Shown: piece by piece, positions 1 to 6,963 of the stretch | Layout of the letters: the number at the start of each line of letters is the position of its first letter | Numbering within the stretch: position 1 is the first letter of the stretch | Assembly (NCBI GenBank): GCA_018820005.1 | Contig: JAHJOS010000424.1 | Coordinates: forward strand, 1 to 9,935 | Origin: Alphaproteobacteria bacterium | GTDB lineage: Bacteria; Pseudomonadota; Alphaproteobacteria; Rhizobiales; Devosiaceae | Length of the DNA: 9,935 bases | Reading direction: 5' to 3' | The notes under the pieces: generated by a model | Database searches by the model: none | Seen by the model: the letters and a program-made list of their open reading frames with translations, nothing else | What the model was told of the DNA's origin: nothing | Program-made: the position numbers and the translations under genes

Positions 1-799
1 CACGCAGCTTGATGACAGAGCCAACCAAATTGACCCGACCAGGGGCAATTTCGGCAGGGATCCCGTCTACCAGCCCCTCAGTGATACCGTCGGGCAGTCG
101 CGGATAGGCCCCCTGCACCGCGATCTGCGCGCGCATGAGCGTCTCGCCCTTCGCATTCACAAGCGAGGTGAACGGCAAGGACCGGGTCACCGCCAGGGCG
201 GTCAAAATACCCTGAAACCGCTCTGCATCGGAATCATAGGTGGGACGCGCCTGTTCCAACTCAGTGGCGACCCAGATCACGTCGTCACGCAGCACCTGTG
301 AGTGCTCCAGCAGATAGGAACGCGCCACCAGACGCGAGCTTTCCACCATCGCCCGGGTGCGTTCCGAGAACCACTGGTCCAGTCCCTGGTTGAGCGCGAT
401 CGTCGCCACCACAGCCACGATGGCGGCAGGGATCGCCGCAACAAGGGCAAACATGGTCACCATGCGGATTTGCATGCCGGCGCCCGCCTGCTTGTTAACG
501 CGGGCTCGGATCAAGAGCATCGCCTCGGTCACCACCAAGGCAATCACCAGCAACACCAGAATGCCTGTAACGATCCAGATCACCGTCCACACCGTGGTGG
601 AGGGTTCAATGTTGGTCGCGCCCGACAGAATCAAGAAGGAAATCGAGGAGAGCATCACTGCGGCAACGACGACGATCAGACCCAAGACGCGCAACGGCCC
701 GGTGCCGCTCGAACCAAGCCGACCGGCGCGCGACGGCTTGCCGGCGGGGTCGGCCTGCAGATCCGGCCGCGCCTCATCGATCATCGCGTTTTCAGTCAT
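1..799 (-). CDS. ntrY: Nitrogen regulation sensor histidine kinase NtrY, N-terminal part (gene continues past the left edge)
   Basis: Reading the minus strand from the ATG at 799 gives 266 uninterrupted residues to the window edge. After a charged cytoplasmic leader there are three hydrophobic segments, at about residues 37-59, 69-92 and 113-136. A soluble stretch with a WFSERTRA motif near 143-150 follows, resembling the extracytoplasmic sensor domain of NtrY. In this family a fourth membrane segment, HAMP, PAS, HisKA and HATPase domains come next; all would lie outside the window, so kinase activity cannot be checked here. NtrY pairs with the response regulator NtrX and is linked in alphaproteobacteria to nitrogen metabolism and redox or envelope signals. 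It lies 165 bases downstream of ntrC on the same strand, the usual ntrBC-ntrYX arrangement. A GGAG-like ribosome site is about 12-15 bases before the start, somewhat far. The identity rests on topology plus position, since the catalytic part is not visible. Confidence 0.9.
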   Translation of the reverse strand, partial: MTENAMIDEARPDLQADPAGKPSRAGRLGSSGTGPLRVLGLIVVVAAVMLSSISFLILSGATNIEPSTTVWTVIWIVTGILVLLVIALVVTEAMLLIRARVNKQAGAGMQIRMVTMFALVAAIPAAIVAVVATIALNQGLDQWFSERTRAMVESSRLVARSYLLEHSQVLRDDVIWVATELEQARPTYDSDAERFQGILTALAVTRSLPFTSLVNAKGETLMRAQIAVQGAYPRLPDGITEGLVDGIPAEIAPGRVNLVGSVIKLR

Positions 800-964
800 T
801 AGCGGCTTGAGCCACTCCACTTTCAAGCAACAAGGGCTGGAACCTGCCGCAATTCCGACAACCCTTCAAGACAAATGTTGCCAAAATGTGACACATGTGA
901 TCGCGCGGCTGAATTGGCCGGCGGCCAGAAGACTATCTGGCGGGCAGAGCAGGCGTGGCCCGCC
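800..964 (-). other. ntrC-ntrY intergenic region with stem-loops and short repeats
   Basis: This 165-base gap is much longer than the overlapping junctions upstream in the same operon, so ntrY may have its own promoter or a processing point here. Directly after the ntrC stop is an all-GC inverted repeat, GGCGGGC at 939-945 against GCCCGCC at 958-964, with a 12-base loop and no T-run. Next is a compact palindrome at 915-927 (TGGCCG-G-CGGCCA). On the plus strand AAATGT occurs at 873-878 and 884-889, exactly 11 bases apart, followed by an 8-base palindrome CACATGTG at 892-899. I see no good -35/-10 pair and no sigma-54 GG/GC promoter. Role inferred only. Confidence 0.4.
939..964 (-). terminator. 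GC-only stem-loop just after ntrC, possible attenuator or mRNA processing point
   Basis: Seven perfectly paired GC bases (939-945 with 958-964) enclose a 12-base loop. On the ntrC-sense strand the stem begins at the base next to the ntrC stop codon. No uridine tract follows, so a classical intrinsic terminator is not shown. Partial termination, Rho-associated release or 3'-end protection of the dusB-ntrBC message are the plausible roles. Confidence 0.3.
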
Positions 965-2410
965 CTAGCTGCGCCGGCTGTGCTTGACGATCTCGATGCT
1001 GTGTGTGCGGATCTTCTTGCGCAGCGTGTTGCGGTTAAGACCCAGCAGATCTGCCGCCTTGATCTGGTTACCGCCACAGGCATTGAGCGCCATTGCTATA
1101 AGGGGCGCTTCGACCTTGTCGATGACCCGCTGATAGAGCCCGTTCGGCGGCAAGTACGGCTCGTATTCGCGCAACAGCTGGCTAACATGGGTTTCCACGG
1201 CCATCGACACATCTACCGGGCCGCTTGTCCCAGTGCTTGATGGACGATCTGCGATATTGAGCTCACTCTGGACGATCTCGGCAGAGATGCTTTCATCGGC
1301 GTAAAGCGCAGACAGACGTCGCACCAGGTTTTCCAGCTCGCGCACGTTTCCCGGCCAGGAGTAATTCTGCATCAGCTTGATGGCTTCGGGCGAGATGGAT
1401 TTGACCGGCTCACCTTCGCGCTGCGCGACCTTGAGGAAGTGCATCGCCAGATCGCCGACATCGTCTACCCGCTCGCGCAGCGGCGGCAGGCGGATCGGCA
1501 CCACATTGAGGCGATAGTAGAGATCTTCGCGGAACAGGCCCTGCCGGATCATCTGGCTGAGATCACGATGGGTGGCGGCGACGATGCGCACATTGGTCTT
1601 GATGGCGCTGCGGCCACCGACCATGGTGTATTCGCCCTCCTGCAACACGCGTAGCAGGCGCGTCTGGGCGTCCATCGGCATATCGCCAATTTCGTCGAGA
1701 AACAGTGTGCCGCCTTCGGCCTGCTCGAAGCGGCCAGATGAGCGCGTATTGGCGCCTGTGAAGGCGCCCTTCTCATGGCCGAACAGTTCCGCCTCGATCA
1801 GGTCGCGCGGAATGGCCGCCATGTTGATGGCCACGAACGGTCCATTGCGGCGCTTGCCGAAGTCGTGCAACGCCCGCGCTACCAGTTCCTTGCCGGTGCC
1901 GCTCTCGCCGGTGATCATTACCGTCAGGTCGGTCTGCATCAACCGCGCCAGGGCGCGATAGATGTCCTGCATCGCGGTGGAGCGCCCCACCAGGGGCATG
2001 GTCTCGCCTGGCTCTTCGGCCTTGCGGTCTGCCGTAGTCGGCTTTTTGGCATCGGCCAGGGCCCGCGCAACCACCGAGAGCACCTCAGTGATATCGAAGG
2101 GCTTGGGCAGGTATTCATAGGCGCCCACTTCCGACGCCCGAATGGCCGTCATGAAAGTGTTCTGGGCCGACATCACGATCATTGGCAGGTCAGGCCGCAG
2201 TTTCTTTATCTTGGGCATGACCTCGAAGGCATTGCCATCCGGCATCGCCACGTCGGTAATCAGGATATCGCCCTCGCCGCGGCTAACCCAATTCCACATG
2301 GTGGAAATATTGCCTGTAGGGCGCACCTCGTACCCGGCACGGGTCAGTGCCTGATTGAGCACCATGCGGATGGCAGCGTCATCATCTGCGAGCAGGACGA
2401 CATGGCTCAT
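965..2410 (-). CDS. ntrC: Nitrogen regulation response regulator NtrC (NR-I), sigma-54 activator
   Basis: 481 residues, the normal NtrC length. The receiver domain (about 1-120) has acidic residues D10-D11, the phospho-acceptor D53 in the DILITD strand, S81 and K103. The AAA+ domain (about 140-370) has Walker A GESGTGKE at 168-175, an intact GAFTGA sigma-54 contact loop at 215-220, Walker B GGTLFLDE at 233-240, FRED near 293-296 and GNVRELE at 354-360. A Fis-type helix-turn-helix ends the protein (about 438-472). When phosphorylated by NtrB under nitrogen limitation it activates sigma-54 promoters such as those for glutamine synthetase and GlnK/AmtB. The start is the ATG at 2410, giving MSHVVLLADD; an in-frame extension upstream to 2503 would only read antisense through ntrB sequence. 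The start overlaps the ntrB stop as ATGA, so the two are probably translationally coupled. All key residues are present, so it should be functional. Confidence 0.97.
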   Translation of the reverse strand: MSHVVLLADDDAAIRMVLNQALTRAGYEVRPTGNISTMWNWVSRGEGDILITDVAMPDGNAFEVMPKIKKLRPDLPMIVMSAQNTFMTAIRASEVGAYEYLPKPFDITEVLSVVARALADAKKPTTADRKAEEPGETMPLVGRSTAMQDIYRALARLMQTDLTVMITGESGTGKELVARALHDFGKRRNGPFVAINMAAIPRDLIEAELFGHEKGAFTGANTRSSGRFEQAEGGTLFLDEIGDMPMDAQTRLLRVLQEGEYTMVGGRSAIKTNVRIVAATHRDLSQMIRQGLFREDLYYRLNVVPIRLPPLRERVDDVGDLAMHFLKVAQREGEPVKSISPEAIKLMQNYSWPGNVRELENLVRRLSALYADESISAEIVQSELNIADRPSSTGTSGPVDVSMAVETHVSQLLREYEPYLPPNGLYQRVIDKVEAPLIAMALNACGGNQIKAADLLGLNRNTLRKKIRTHSIEIVKHSRRS

Positions 2411-3543
2411 GATGCCACTTCCTCTTCTTGGATCGCTTGAAAGGCGCCACTGGCGACGGGCAGCAAAATACGGAACTTGGTACGGCCCGGGCGGCTCTCG
2501 CAATCGATGACGCCCCCGTGGTCACCCACGATCTTGGCCACCAGGGCCAGGCCCAGACCCGAGCCGTTCTGCTTGGTGGTCACGAACGGGTCAAACAGGA
2601 ACGGCAGGATATCGGGCGGTACGCCGGGCCCATTGTCTTCGATGATGATTTCGAGCGGCAGCGAGATGCGCTCAGAAACCCCAGTCACACTGATGCGGAT
2701 GCCGGGCCGGAAAGCCGTTGAAAACTTGATCTCAGGTTTCTGTGTTCTTTCAAGCGCTTCCGAGGCGTTCTTCACCAAGTTCAGGATGACCTGGATCAAT
2801 TGATCACGGTTGCCGAATACCGGTGGCAACGATGGGTCATATTCTTCTGAGAAGGTGACGCCTCGCGCCACGCCATTGCGGGCCAGCAGCTTCACCCGAT
2901 CCAGAATGACGTGGATGTTGATCGGCTCGCGCTCCATAGGTCGGTCGTCACCAAAGATTTCCACCCGGTCCAGCAGGTGGACAATACGGTCGGTTTCTTC
3001 ACGGATCAGCCGCGCCAGCGGGATTTCGTCGCTGCTCACCGTCTGCTCGAGCAGTTGTGCGGCACCGCGAATGCCCGAAAGCGGGTTCTTGATCTCATGG
3101 GCAAGCATCGAAGCCAGGCCCGTCACCGAGCGCGCGGCCCCGCGCGACACCATCTGGCGATCGATCTTGTCAGCCATGGTCCTTTCCTGGATCAGCACGG
3201 CAACCTGCCCGTCAATATCGGACAGCGGACTGGCGAAAACGTCGGCGACTCGCTCGTCGCCGAAGCGGGATGAGCCAACACGCACCCGATATTCCGTCAT
3301 CGGCGCTCGGCGCAGCACCACGGTCTCGATCAGGCTGATGATTGGCGACCCAAAGGCCACCAGGTCGTCCATGCGCTGGCGCATCAGCACGCTCAGCGAT
3401 GCCCCGAAAAAGGCCTCAGCAGCGTAATTGACGAAAACGATCTGCCGGTCCTCGTTGCACACGATCACGGGTTGCGGCAGCGCCTGGATGATCGCCGCAG
3501 TTGATGTCGATGCCAGCGCCGCTTTGGTCTGTTCAGAACTCAT
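2407..3543 (-). CDS. ntrB: Nitrogen regulation sensor histidine kinase/phosphatase NtrB (NR-II)
   Basis: 378 residues and no membrane segment, as expected for the cytoplasmic NtrB. A PAS domain covers about 15-125. The H box MLAHEIKNPLSG carries the phosphorylated histidine H149. The ATP-binding domain has the N box ILNLVKNASEA (about 253-263), G1 DNGPGVP (303-309), F box FDPFVTTK (317-324) and G2 GSGLGLALV (327-335). NtrB phosphorylates or dephosphorylates NtrC depending on the PII protein, which reports glutamine and 2-oxoglutarate status. The ATG at 3543 is chosen because GGAAGG lies seven bases upstream; a TTG at 3558 would place the start within that ribosome site. The start overlaps the dusB stop (ATGA) and the stop overlaps the ntrC start (ATGA), so dusB-ntrB-ntrC is one transcription and translation unit. 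An acidic, glutamate-rich C-terminus is the only small peculiarity. Confidence 0.97.
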   Translation of the reverse strand: MSSEQTKAALASTSTAAIIQALPQPVIVCNEDRQIVFVNYAAEAFFGASLSVLMRQRMDDLVAFGSPIISLIETVVLRRAPMTEYRVRVGSSRFGDERVADVFASPLSDIDGQVAVLIQERTMADKIDRQMVSRGAARSVTGLASMLAHEIKNPLSGIRGAAQLLEQTVSSDEIPLARLIREETDRIVHLLDRVEIFGDDRPMEREPINIHVILDRVKLLARNGVARGVTFSEEYDPSLPPVFGNRDQLIQVILNLVKNASEALERTQKPEIKFSTAFRPGIRISVTGVSERISLPLEIIIEDNGPGVPPDILPFLFDPFVTTKQNGSGLGLALVAKIVGDHGGVIDCESRPGRTKFRILLPVASGAFQAIQEEEVAS

Positions 3544-4520
3544 GCTGCTACCTTCCAATCGCCCGAGAACACTGCGCCGATAAGCACCATGATCTCCTGG
3601 GGCGACTCATTATTGAGCAATGCGGTGCGCGTCGCCTTGTCCAGGCCGATGCTGGCGGCGTCCAGGTACCAACCCAGATGCTTGCGGGCCGCCCGCAGAC
3701 CGACTGCCGTTCCATATTCAGTGAGCATGTCTTCATAGTGCTCGCACACCAGTGCCACCAGCGCCTCTCCGGACGGCGCCATTGCGGGCTCACGTCCATC
3801 CAGGCTGGCGCCGATCTGCCCTACGGCCCAAGGCTGCCCCTGTGCACCACGTCCGAGCATGACTGCTGCAGCGCCAGACTGCTTCAAAGCTTGCCGTGCA
3901 GATGCAAGGTCAACGATGTCGCCATTGACGACGACGGGGACATCAACGGCCTCAACGACGGCCCGCACCAGTTCCCATCGGGCAGTTCCCTTGTAGAACT
4001 GCTGACGTGTACGGCCATGGACAGTAATCATCTGCACGCCGGCATCGACGGCACGTCGAGCCATCTCAGCAGCATTGAGACTATCGTCATCCCAGCCCAG
4101 CCGCATCTTGACAGTCACCGGCAGCGGCGTGGCTTTGACCACGGCGTCGACCAGCGTCATGGCATGATCGGGCACGCGCATCAGGGCTGATCCGGAATAG
4201 CCACTGGTCACACGCTTTGCAGGGCAGCCGAAATTGATATCGATAATATCTGCGCCCGCATCATGGGCAATCTGGGCGCCGCGCCCCATCCATTCTGCTT
4301 CACAGCCTGCCAACTGCACCATGTGTGGCAGGCTCCCCGGACGGCCCAGCTTACGGGCCATTTCGTGATTGCCAACCGCCAGCGCGTTGCTGGCGATCAT
4401 TTCGGACACAACCATGCCCGCGCCATAGCGCTCCGCCAGTTTGCGGAACGGGCGATCGGTGATCCCGGCCATCGGCGCCAGGAAAGCACTGTTGCGGACC
4501 AAATGCCCCCCGATGCTCAA
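3540..4520 (-). CDS. dusB: tRNA-dihydrouridine synthase DusB (NifR3 family)
   Basis: 326 residues from a TTG start. It is an FMN- and NADPH-dependent enzyme that reduces uridines in the tRNA D-loop. Visible motifs are the FMN-binding APMAGITD (15-22), the catalytic cysteine C99 in DINFGCPAK, K138 in VKMRLGW, VHGRTR (167-172), NGDI (199-202) and GRGAQGQPW (223-231). A helical C-terminal tRNA-binding domain follows. No in-frame ATG exists between the upstream stop and the APMAG motif, so the start must be non-ATG. TTG at 4520 gives the usual short N-terminus (SIGGHLVRN) and has AGGTG about nine bases upstream; GTG at 4541 and TTG at 4586 are alternatives. As first gene of the dusB-ntrB-ntrC unit (called nifR3 or orf1 in older literature on rhizobia and Rhodobacter), its promoter probably also drives ntrBC. 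The product has no known role in nitrogen sensing, and the association is a long-conserved operon. Confidence 0.95.
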   Translation of the reverse strand: MSIGGHLVRNSAFLAPMAGITDRPFRKLAERYGAGMVVSEMIASNALAVGNHEMARKLGRPGSLPHMVQLAGCEAEWMGRGAQIAHDAGADIIDINFGCPAKRVTSGYSGSALMRVPDHAMTLVDAVVKATPLPVTVKMRLGWDDDSLNAAEMARRAVDAGVQMITVHGRTRQQFYKGTARWELVRAVVEAVDVPVVVNGDIVDLASARQALKQSGAAAVMLGRGAQGQPWAVGQIGASLDGREPAMAPSGEALVALVCEHYEDMLTEYGTAVGLRAARKHLGWYLDAASIGLDKATRTALLNNESPQEIMVLIGAVFSGDWKVAA

Positions 4521-4719
4521 CTTGCAGGCACCTACCGACACAAACCTGCCCCAGAAATGATCATTGGCGAAAATATGCCTGCACAATAGTCAAAACGTGA
4601 GCCGGTGCAATCCCTTATCTGGCACCATTGTGTGTTGGTCTGCCCTGCCCTTGCCGCATGACGGAGCCAGCGTTAGACCAGCTGTAAATATAGGTTTCAC
4701 GTCCGAGTTTCAGTGTTCT
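4521..4719. promoter_or_regulatory. Divergent promoter region between dusB-ntrBC and ispDF
   Basis: This 199-base gap must hold the promoters for both operons. Toward ispDF, an AT-rich patch TGTAAATATAGG at 4683-4694 could be a -10 region about 25 bases before the start, but no good -35 lies at the right distance. Toward dusB, a TTGACT is visible on the minus strand near 4586-4591, with an AT-rich CATATTTT about 12 bases downstream, too close for a standard promoter. An inverted pair GGTGC (4604-4608) and GCACC (4622-4626) resembles NtrC half-sites but in the opposite orientation to the usual site. The ispDF ribosome site is weak. Assignment of exact promoter elements is not possible from sequence reading alone. 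Confidence 0.5.
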
Positions 4720-5919
4720 ATGAGTCAAAAATCGATAGCCGTCATCATCGTCGCTGCCGGCAAAGGCGAACGTGTCAACGCTGACGGCACAACCGATCCA
4801 AAGCAATACCGCTTGCTTGGCGGCAAACCCGTCCTGAGCCGGACTATTGCGGCTTTTCTCGATGCCGCCGAGATTGCCCATCTCGTCACGGTCGTTCATC
4901 CCGATCACGTCGAGCGCTACGCTGCGCTCGGCCTGTCCGACGCGAGGCTGCTGCCGCCGGTCGCTGGCGGCGCAACGCGGCAGGCATCTGTCCTGGAAGG
5001 ACTCAAGGCACTCGCTCCCCTTCGGCCCGATCTGGTGCTGATTCAGGACGCAGCGCGGCCCTTTGCTTCGCCAGACGTCATCGGTGATGTCATCGCGGCG
5101 CTGGACCAGTACGACGGCGCCCTGCCCGCGCTGCCGGTCACCGACACCATAAAACGGTCTCTGGATGGTCGCCACATTGGAACCACTGAAGATCGCAATC
5201 AGCTGTTTGCAGCCCAGACCCCGCAGGGGTTTCGCTTCGGACAGTTGTTTTCTGCGCATATGCGTGCGGGCACTGGACGGCGCCAGTTCACCGATGACGC
5301 GGAAATCGCCGAATGGGCCGGTCTTCGTGTCGCCATGGTCATGGGCGACCCCAACAACATCAAGCTGACGTTCAGTCAGGATTTTGCCCGCGCGGAGCGC
5401 ATTTTGTCGGGAGACACTGTCATGGAAACCCGCGTCGGGACCGGTTTTGATGTCCATTCGTTTGAGCCCGGCGACCACGTCTGGCTGGGCGGGGTCCGCA
5501 TTCCGTACAAGGCTGCCCTCAACGGACACTCCGATTCCGATGTCGCCCTGCATGCGTTGACCGATGCCATCTACGGCGCCATGGGCGCTGGCGACATTGG
5601 TGTGCACTTCCCACCTTCCGATCAACAGTGGAAGGGCGCGGCCTCCTCGATATTCCTCAAACATGCCGGCGATCTGGTGGCCAAGGCTGGCGGCCGCATC
5701 GTCAATCTGGACGTGACAATCGTCTGCGAAGGGCCGAAAGTTAATCCCCATGTTGCCGCGATGCGAGGCGTGATTGCGCAGACTTTGGGGATCGCGCCAA
5801 CACGGATAGCGATCAAGGCGACGACAAGTGAGAAGCTCGGGTTTACCGGGCGGGAGGAAGGAATCGTGGCAATGGCAAGTGCAAGCATTGAAGTGCCGAG
5901 GTCTATCGATGGCAACTAA
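4720..5919 (+). CDS. ispDF: Bifunctional IspD/IspF enzyme of the MEP isoprenoid pathway
   Basis: 399 residues holding two enzymes. The N-terminal IspD half (about 1-230, 2-C-methyl-D-erythritol 4-phosphate cytidylyltransferase) has the CTP-binding AAGKGERV (12-19), PKQY (27-30), QDAARPF (109-115) and AAQTPQGF (164-171). The C-terminal IspF half (about 236-395, 2-C-methyl-D-erythritol 2,4-cyclodiphosphate synthase) has GTGFDVHSF (240-248) with metal ligands D244 and H246, NGHSDSDVALHALTDA (268-283) with H278, and TTSEKLGFTGREEGI (368-382). It acts in the cytoplasm on the route to IPP and DMAPP. The fused form is typical of alpha- and epsilonproteobacteria. The ATG at 4720 is chosen because the residues just after it (MSQKSIAVIIVAAGKG) match the family start; the upstream in-frame extension to 4564 would read through the promoter region. 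The stop overlaps the pncC start by 11 bases. Nothing is missing from either active site. Confidence 0.97.
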   Translation: MSQKSIAVIIVAAGKGERVNADGTTDPKQYRLLGGKPVLSRTIAAFLDAAEIAHLVTVVHPDHVERYAALGLSDARLLPPVAGGATRQASVLEGLKALAPLRPDLVLIQDAARPFASPDVIGDVIAALDQYDGALPALPVTDTIKRSLDGRHIGTTEDRNQLFAAQTPQGFRFGQLFSAHMRAGTGRRQFTDDAEIAEWAGLRVAMVMGDPNNIKLTFSQDFARAERILSGDTVMETRVGTGFDVHSFEPGDHVWLGGVRIPYKAALNGHSDSDVALHALTDAIYGAMGAGDIGVHFPPSDQQWKGAASSIFLKHAGDLVAKAGGRIVNLDVTIVCEGPKVNPHVAAMRGVIAQTLGIAPTRIAIKATTSEKLGFTGREEGIVAMASASIEVPRSIDGN

Positions 5920-6418
5920 GACCGTAGCGAAAGCCAGCGACCCGGCCCGCCGGGTGATCGAACTGCTCGCCGAAGCCGAGCGGACCATCGTGACGGCGGA
6001 AAGCTGCACGGGCGGCATGATCGCCGGTGCGCTGACGGACGTGCCCGGCTCATCGGCCGCCTTTTACGGTGGGTTCATCACCTATGCCGATGCCGCCAAA
6101 TCGCGCATGATCCATGTTCAGCCGCGATTGATCCGTGACTATGGCGCCGTGAGCAATCAGGTTGCCCGCGCCATGGCCGATGGCGCCCGCAACACTGCCC
6201 ACGCAGACTATGCCGTTGCCGTCACCGGCATTGCCGGGCCCGATGGCGGCACCGACAAAAAGCCCGTCGGCCTGGTTTATGTGGCTGTGTCGTCTGAACT
6301 GGCGACGGTGGTCATTGAGCACCGATTTGGCGATCTCGGTCGCGATGAGATCCGCAAGGCCAGCGTCAACGCGGCGCTCGACCTAGTGATCGAAGTGCTG
6401 CAGGGCACCAAGTCCTGA
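5909..6418 (+). CDS. pncC: Nicotinamide-nucleotide amidohydrolase PncC (CinA C-terminal domain protein)
   Basis: 169 residues, the length of stand-alone CinA C-terminal proteins; the N-terminal molybdopterin-binding-like (COG1058) domain of full CinA is absent. Motifs are AESCTGGMIAG (30-40) with the candidate catalytic serine S32, YGGFITYADAAK (53-64), and the GIAGPDGGTDKKPVGLVYVAV loop region (about 107-127). The family deamidates nicotinamide mononucleotide to nicotinate mononucleotide, recycling the by-product of NAD-dependent DNA ligase. The ATG at 5909 has GAGG seven bases upstream (5897-5902 area) and lies inside the end of ispDF, with an 11-base overlap ATGGCAACTAA. An in-frame start at 5828 would add 27 residues read from ispDF and is unlikely. 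It is co-transcribed with ispDF and ends before a convergent stem-loop. The cinA label is common in databases, but competence-related function is not implied here. Confidence 0.93.
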   Translation: MATKTVAKASDPARRVIELLAEAERTIVTAESCTGGMIAGALTDVPGSSAAFYGGFITYADAAKSRMIHVQPRLIRDYGAVSNQVARAMADGARNTAHADYAVAVTGIAGPDGGTDKKPVGLVYVAVSSELATVVIEHRFGDLGRDEIRKASVNAALDLVIEVLQGTKS

Positions 6419-6429
6419 ACGGAATGTCT

Positions 6430-6461
6430 GGCGCTCCGCCGGTGTGAGCCAGCGGAGTGCC
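6430..6461. terminator. Stem-loop between convergent pncC and the VOC gene
   Basis: GGCGCTCCGC at 6430-6439 pairs with GCGGAGTGCC at 6452-6461: ten base pairs, one of them a G-U wobble when read on the plus strand, around a 12-base loop. It begins 12 bases after the pncC stop and lies in a 99-base gap between genes that face each other, a typical place for a shared terminator. Neither side carries a clear T-run, so it is not a textbook intrinsic terminator. It may work with Rho or simply protect 3' ends. Confidence 0.5.
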
Positions 6462-6517
6462 CACCAATCAAGGCCCGGGTTGACCTGTCGGCACGCCAGA
6501 CCCGCGCCAGCCCAGCG

Positions 6518-6883
6518 TCAGGCACCAACCAGCACAAACACATTGCCATCAGGCGCCGTCATCACGGCGACATGCCCGGATTCTGTTGCGAAGGGCTCCC
6601 GAATCCAGGCCACGGCGGGATTGCGCCCAATTTCCGCAAAGCTGGCGCGGACGTCGTCGACAGCGAGTTCGATCTCGGTGAACTTATTCTCGGGGTTGTC
6701 GCTCAGCACCAGCTCGGAACTGGTGGCATCGGGGAATTTGAGCCCGATCAGGGTCCAGGTGGCCCCCGTTGGCAAGCTGCGTTCGATGATCCATCCGCGG
6801 TGCAACCCCAGCGAAAGATAGAACGCCTCAGATTCCCTGATGTTCGGCGTAAAAAGACAGACGCATTCAAGTTTGCGGATCAT
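6518..6883 (-). CDS. Small VOC-superfamily (glyoxalase/bleomycin-resistance fold) protein, substrate unknown
   Basis: 121 residues from the ATG at 6883, which has a GGGGGA ribosome site about six bases upstream; an in-frame start at 6925 would add 14 residues with no family character. The sequence shows the two-module beta-alpha-beta-beta-beta pattern: LECVCLFTPNIRESEAFYLS (about 5-24) with ELVLSD (about 57-62), then FTEIELAVDDVRASFAEI (about 68-85) and the closing GHVAVMTAPDGNVFVLVG (about 103-120), a typical VOC ending. Putative metal-ligand positions are not obvious: the usual first histidine near the N-terminus is replaced by a cysteine-containing strand, so it may be non-metal or use other ligands. 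The neighbours are housekeeping genes and give no hint to the substrate. It lies 80 bases downstream of the START-domain gene on the same strand and may be transcribed with it. Confidence 0.8.
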   Translation of the reverse strand: MIRKLECVCLFTPNIRESEAFYLSLGLHRGWIIERSLPTGATWTLIGLKFPDATSSELVLSDNPENKFTEIELAVDDVRASFAEIGRNPAVAWIREPFATESGHVAVMTAPDGNVFVLVGA

Positions 6884-6963
6884 TTCGTCCCCCGAGATTC
6901 GTTCGTCAGAACATAACAGGAACAAACAAATTCCAGAAGCACTGGTTCTGCTGATCCGGCCCG

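Noticed and set aside
302..968. Two overlapping plus-strand open frames (302-802 and 357-968) at the left end
   Set aside because: The minus strand here encodes a continuous NtrY N-terminus with three membrane segments and a good position after ntrC; the plus-strand frames are its shadows.
1775..2440. A 221-codon plus-strand open frame opposite ntrC
   Set aside because: The ntrC reading shows all receiver and AAA+ motifs; this frame is low-complexity, rich in histidine, arginine and glycine, as expected for a shadow frame.
4615..6018. A 467-codon open frame on the minus strand opposite ispDF and pncC
   Set aside because: It runs antisense to two genes with intact catalytic motifs, has no recognisable domain, and is explained by GC-rich codon bias leaving few stops in the complementary frame.
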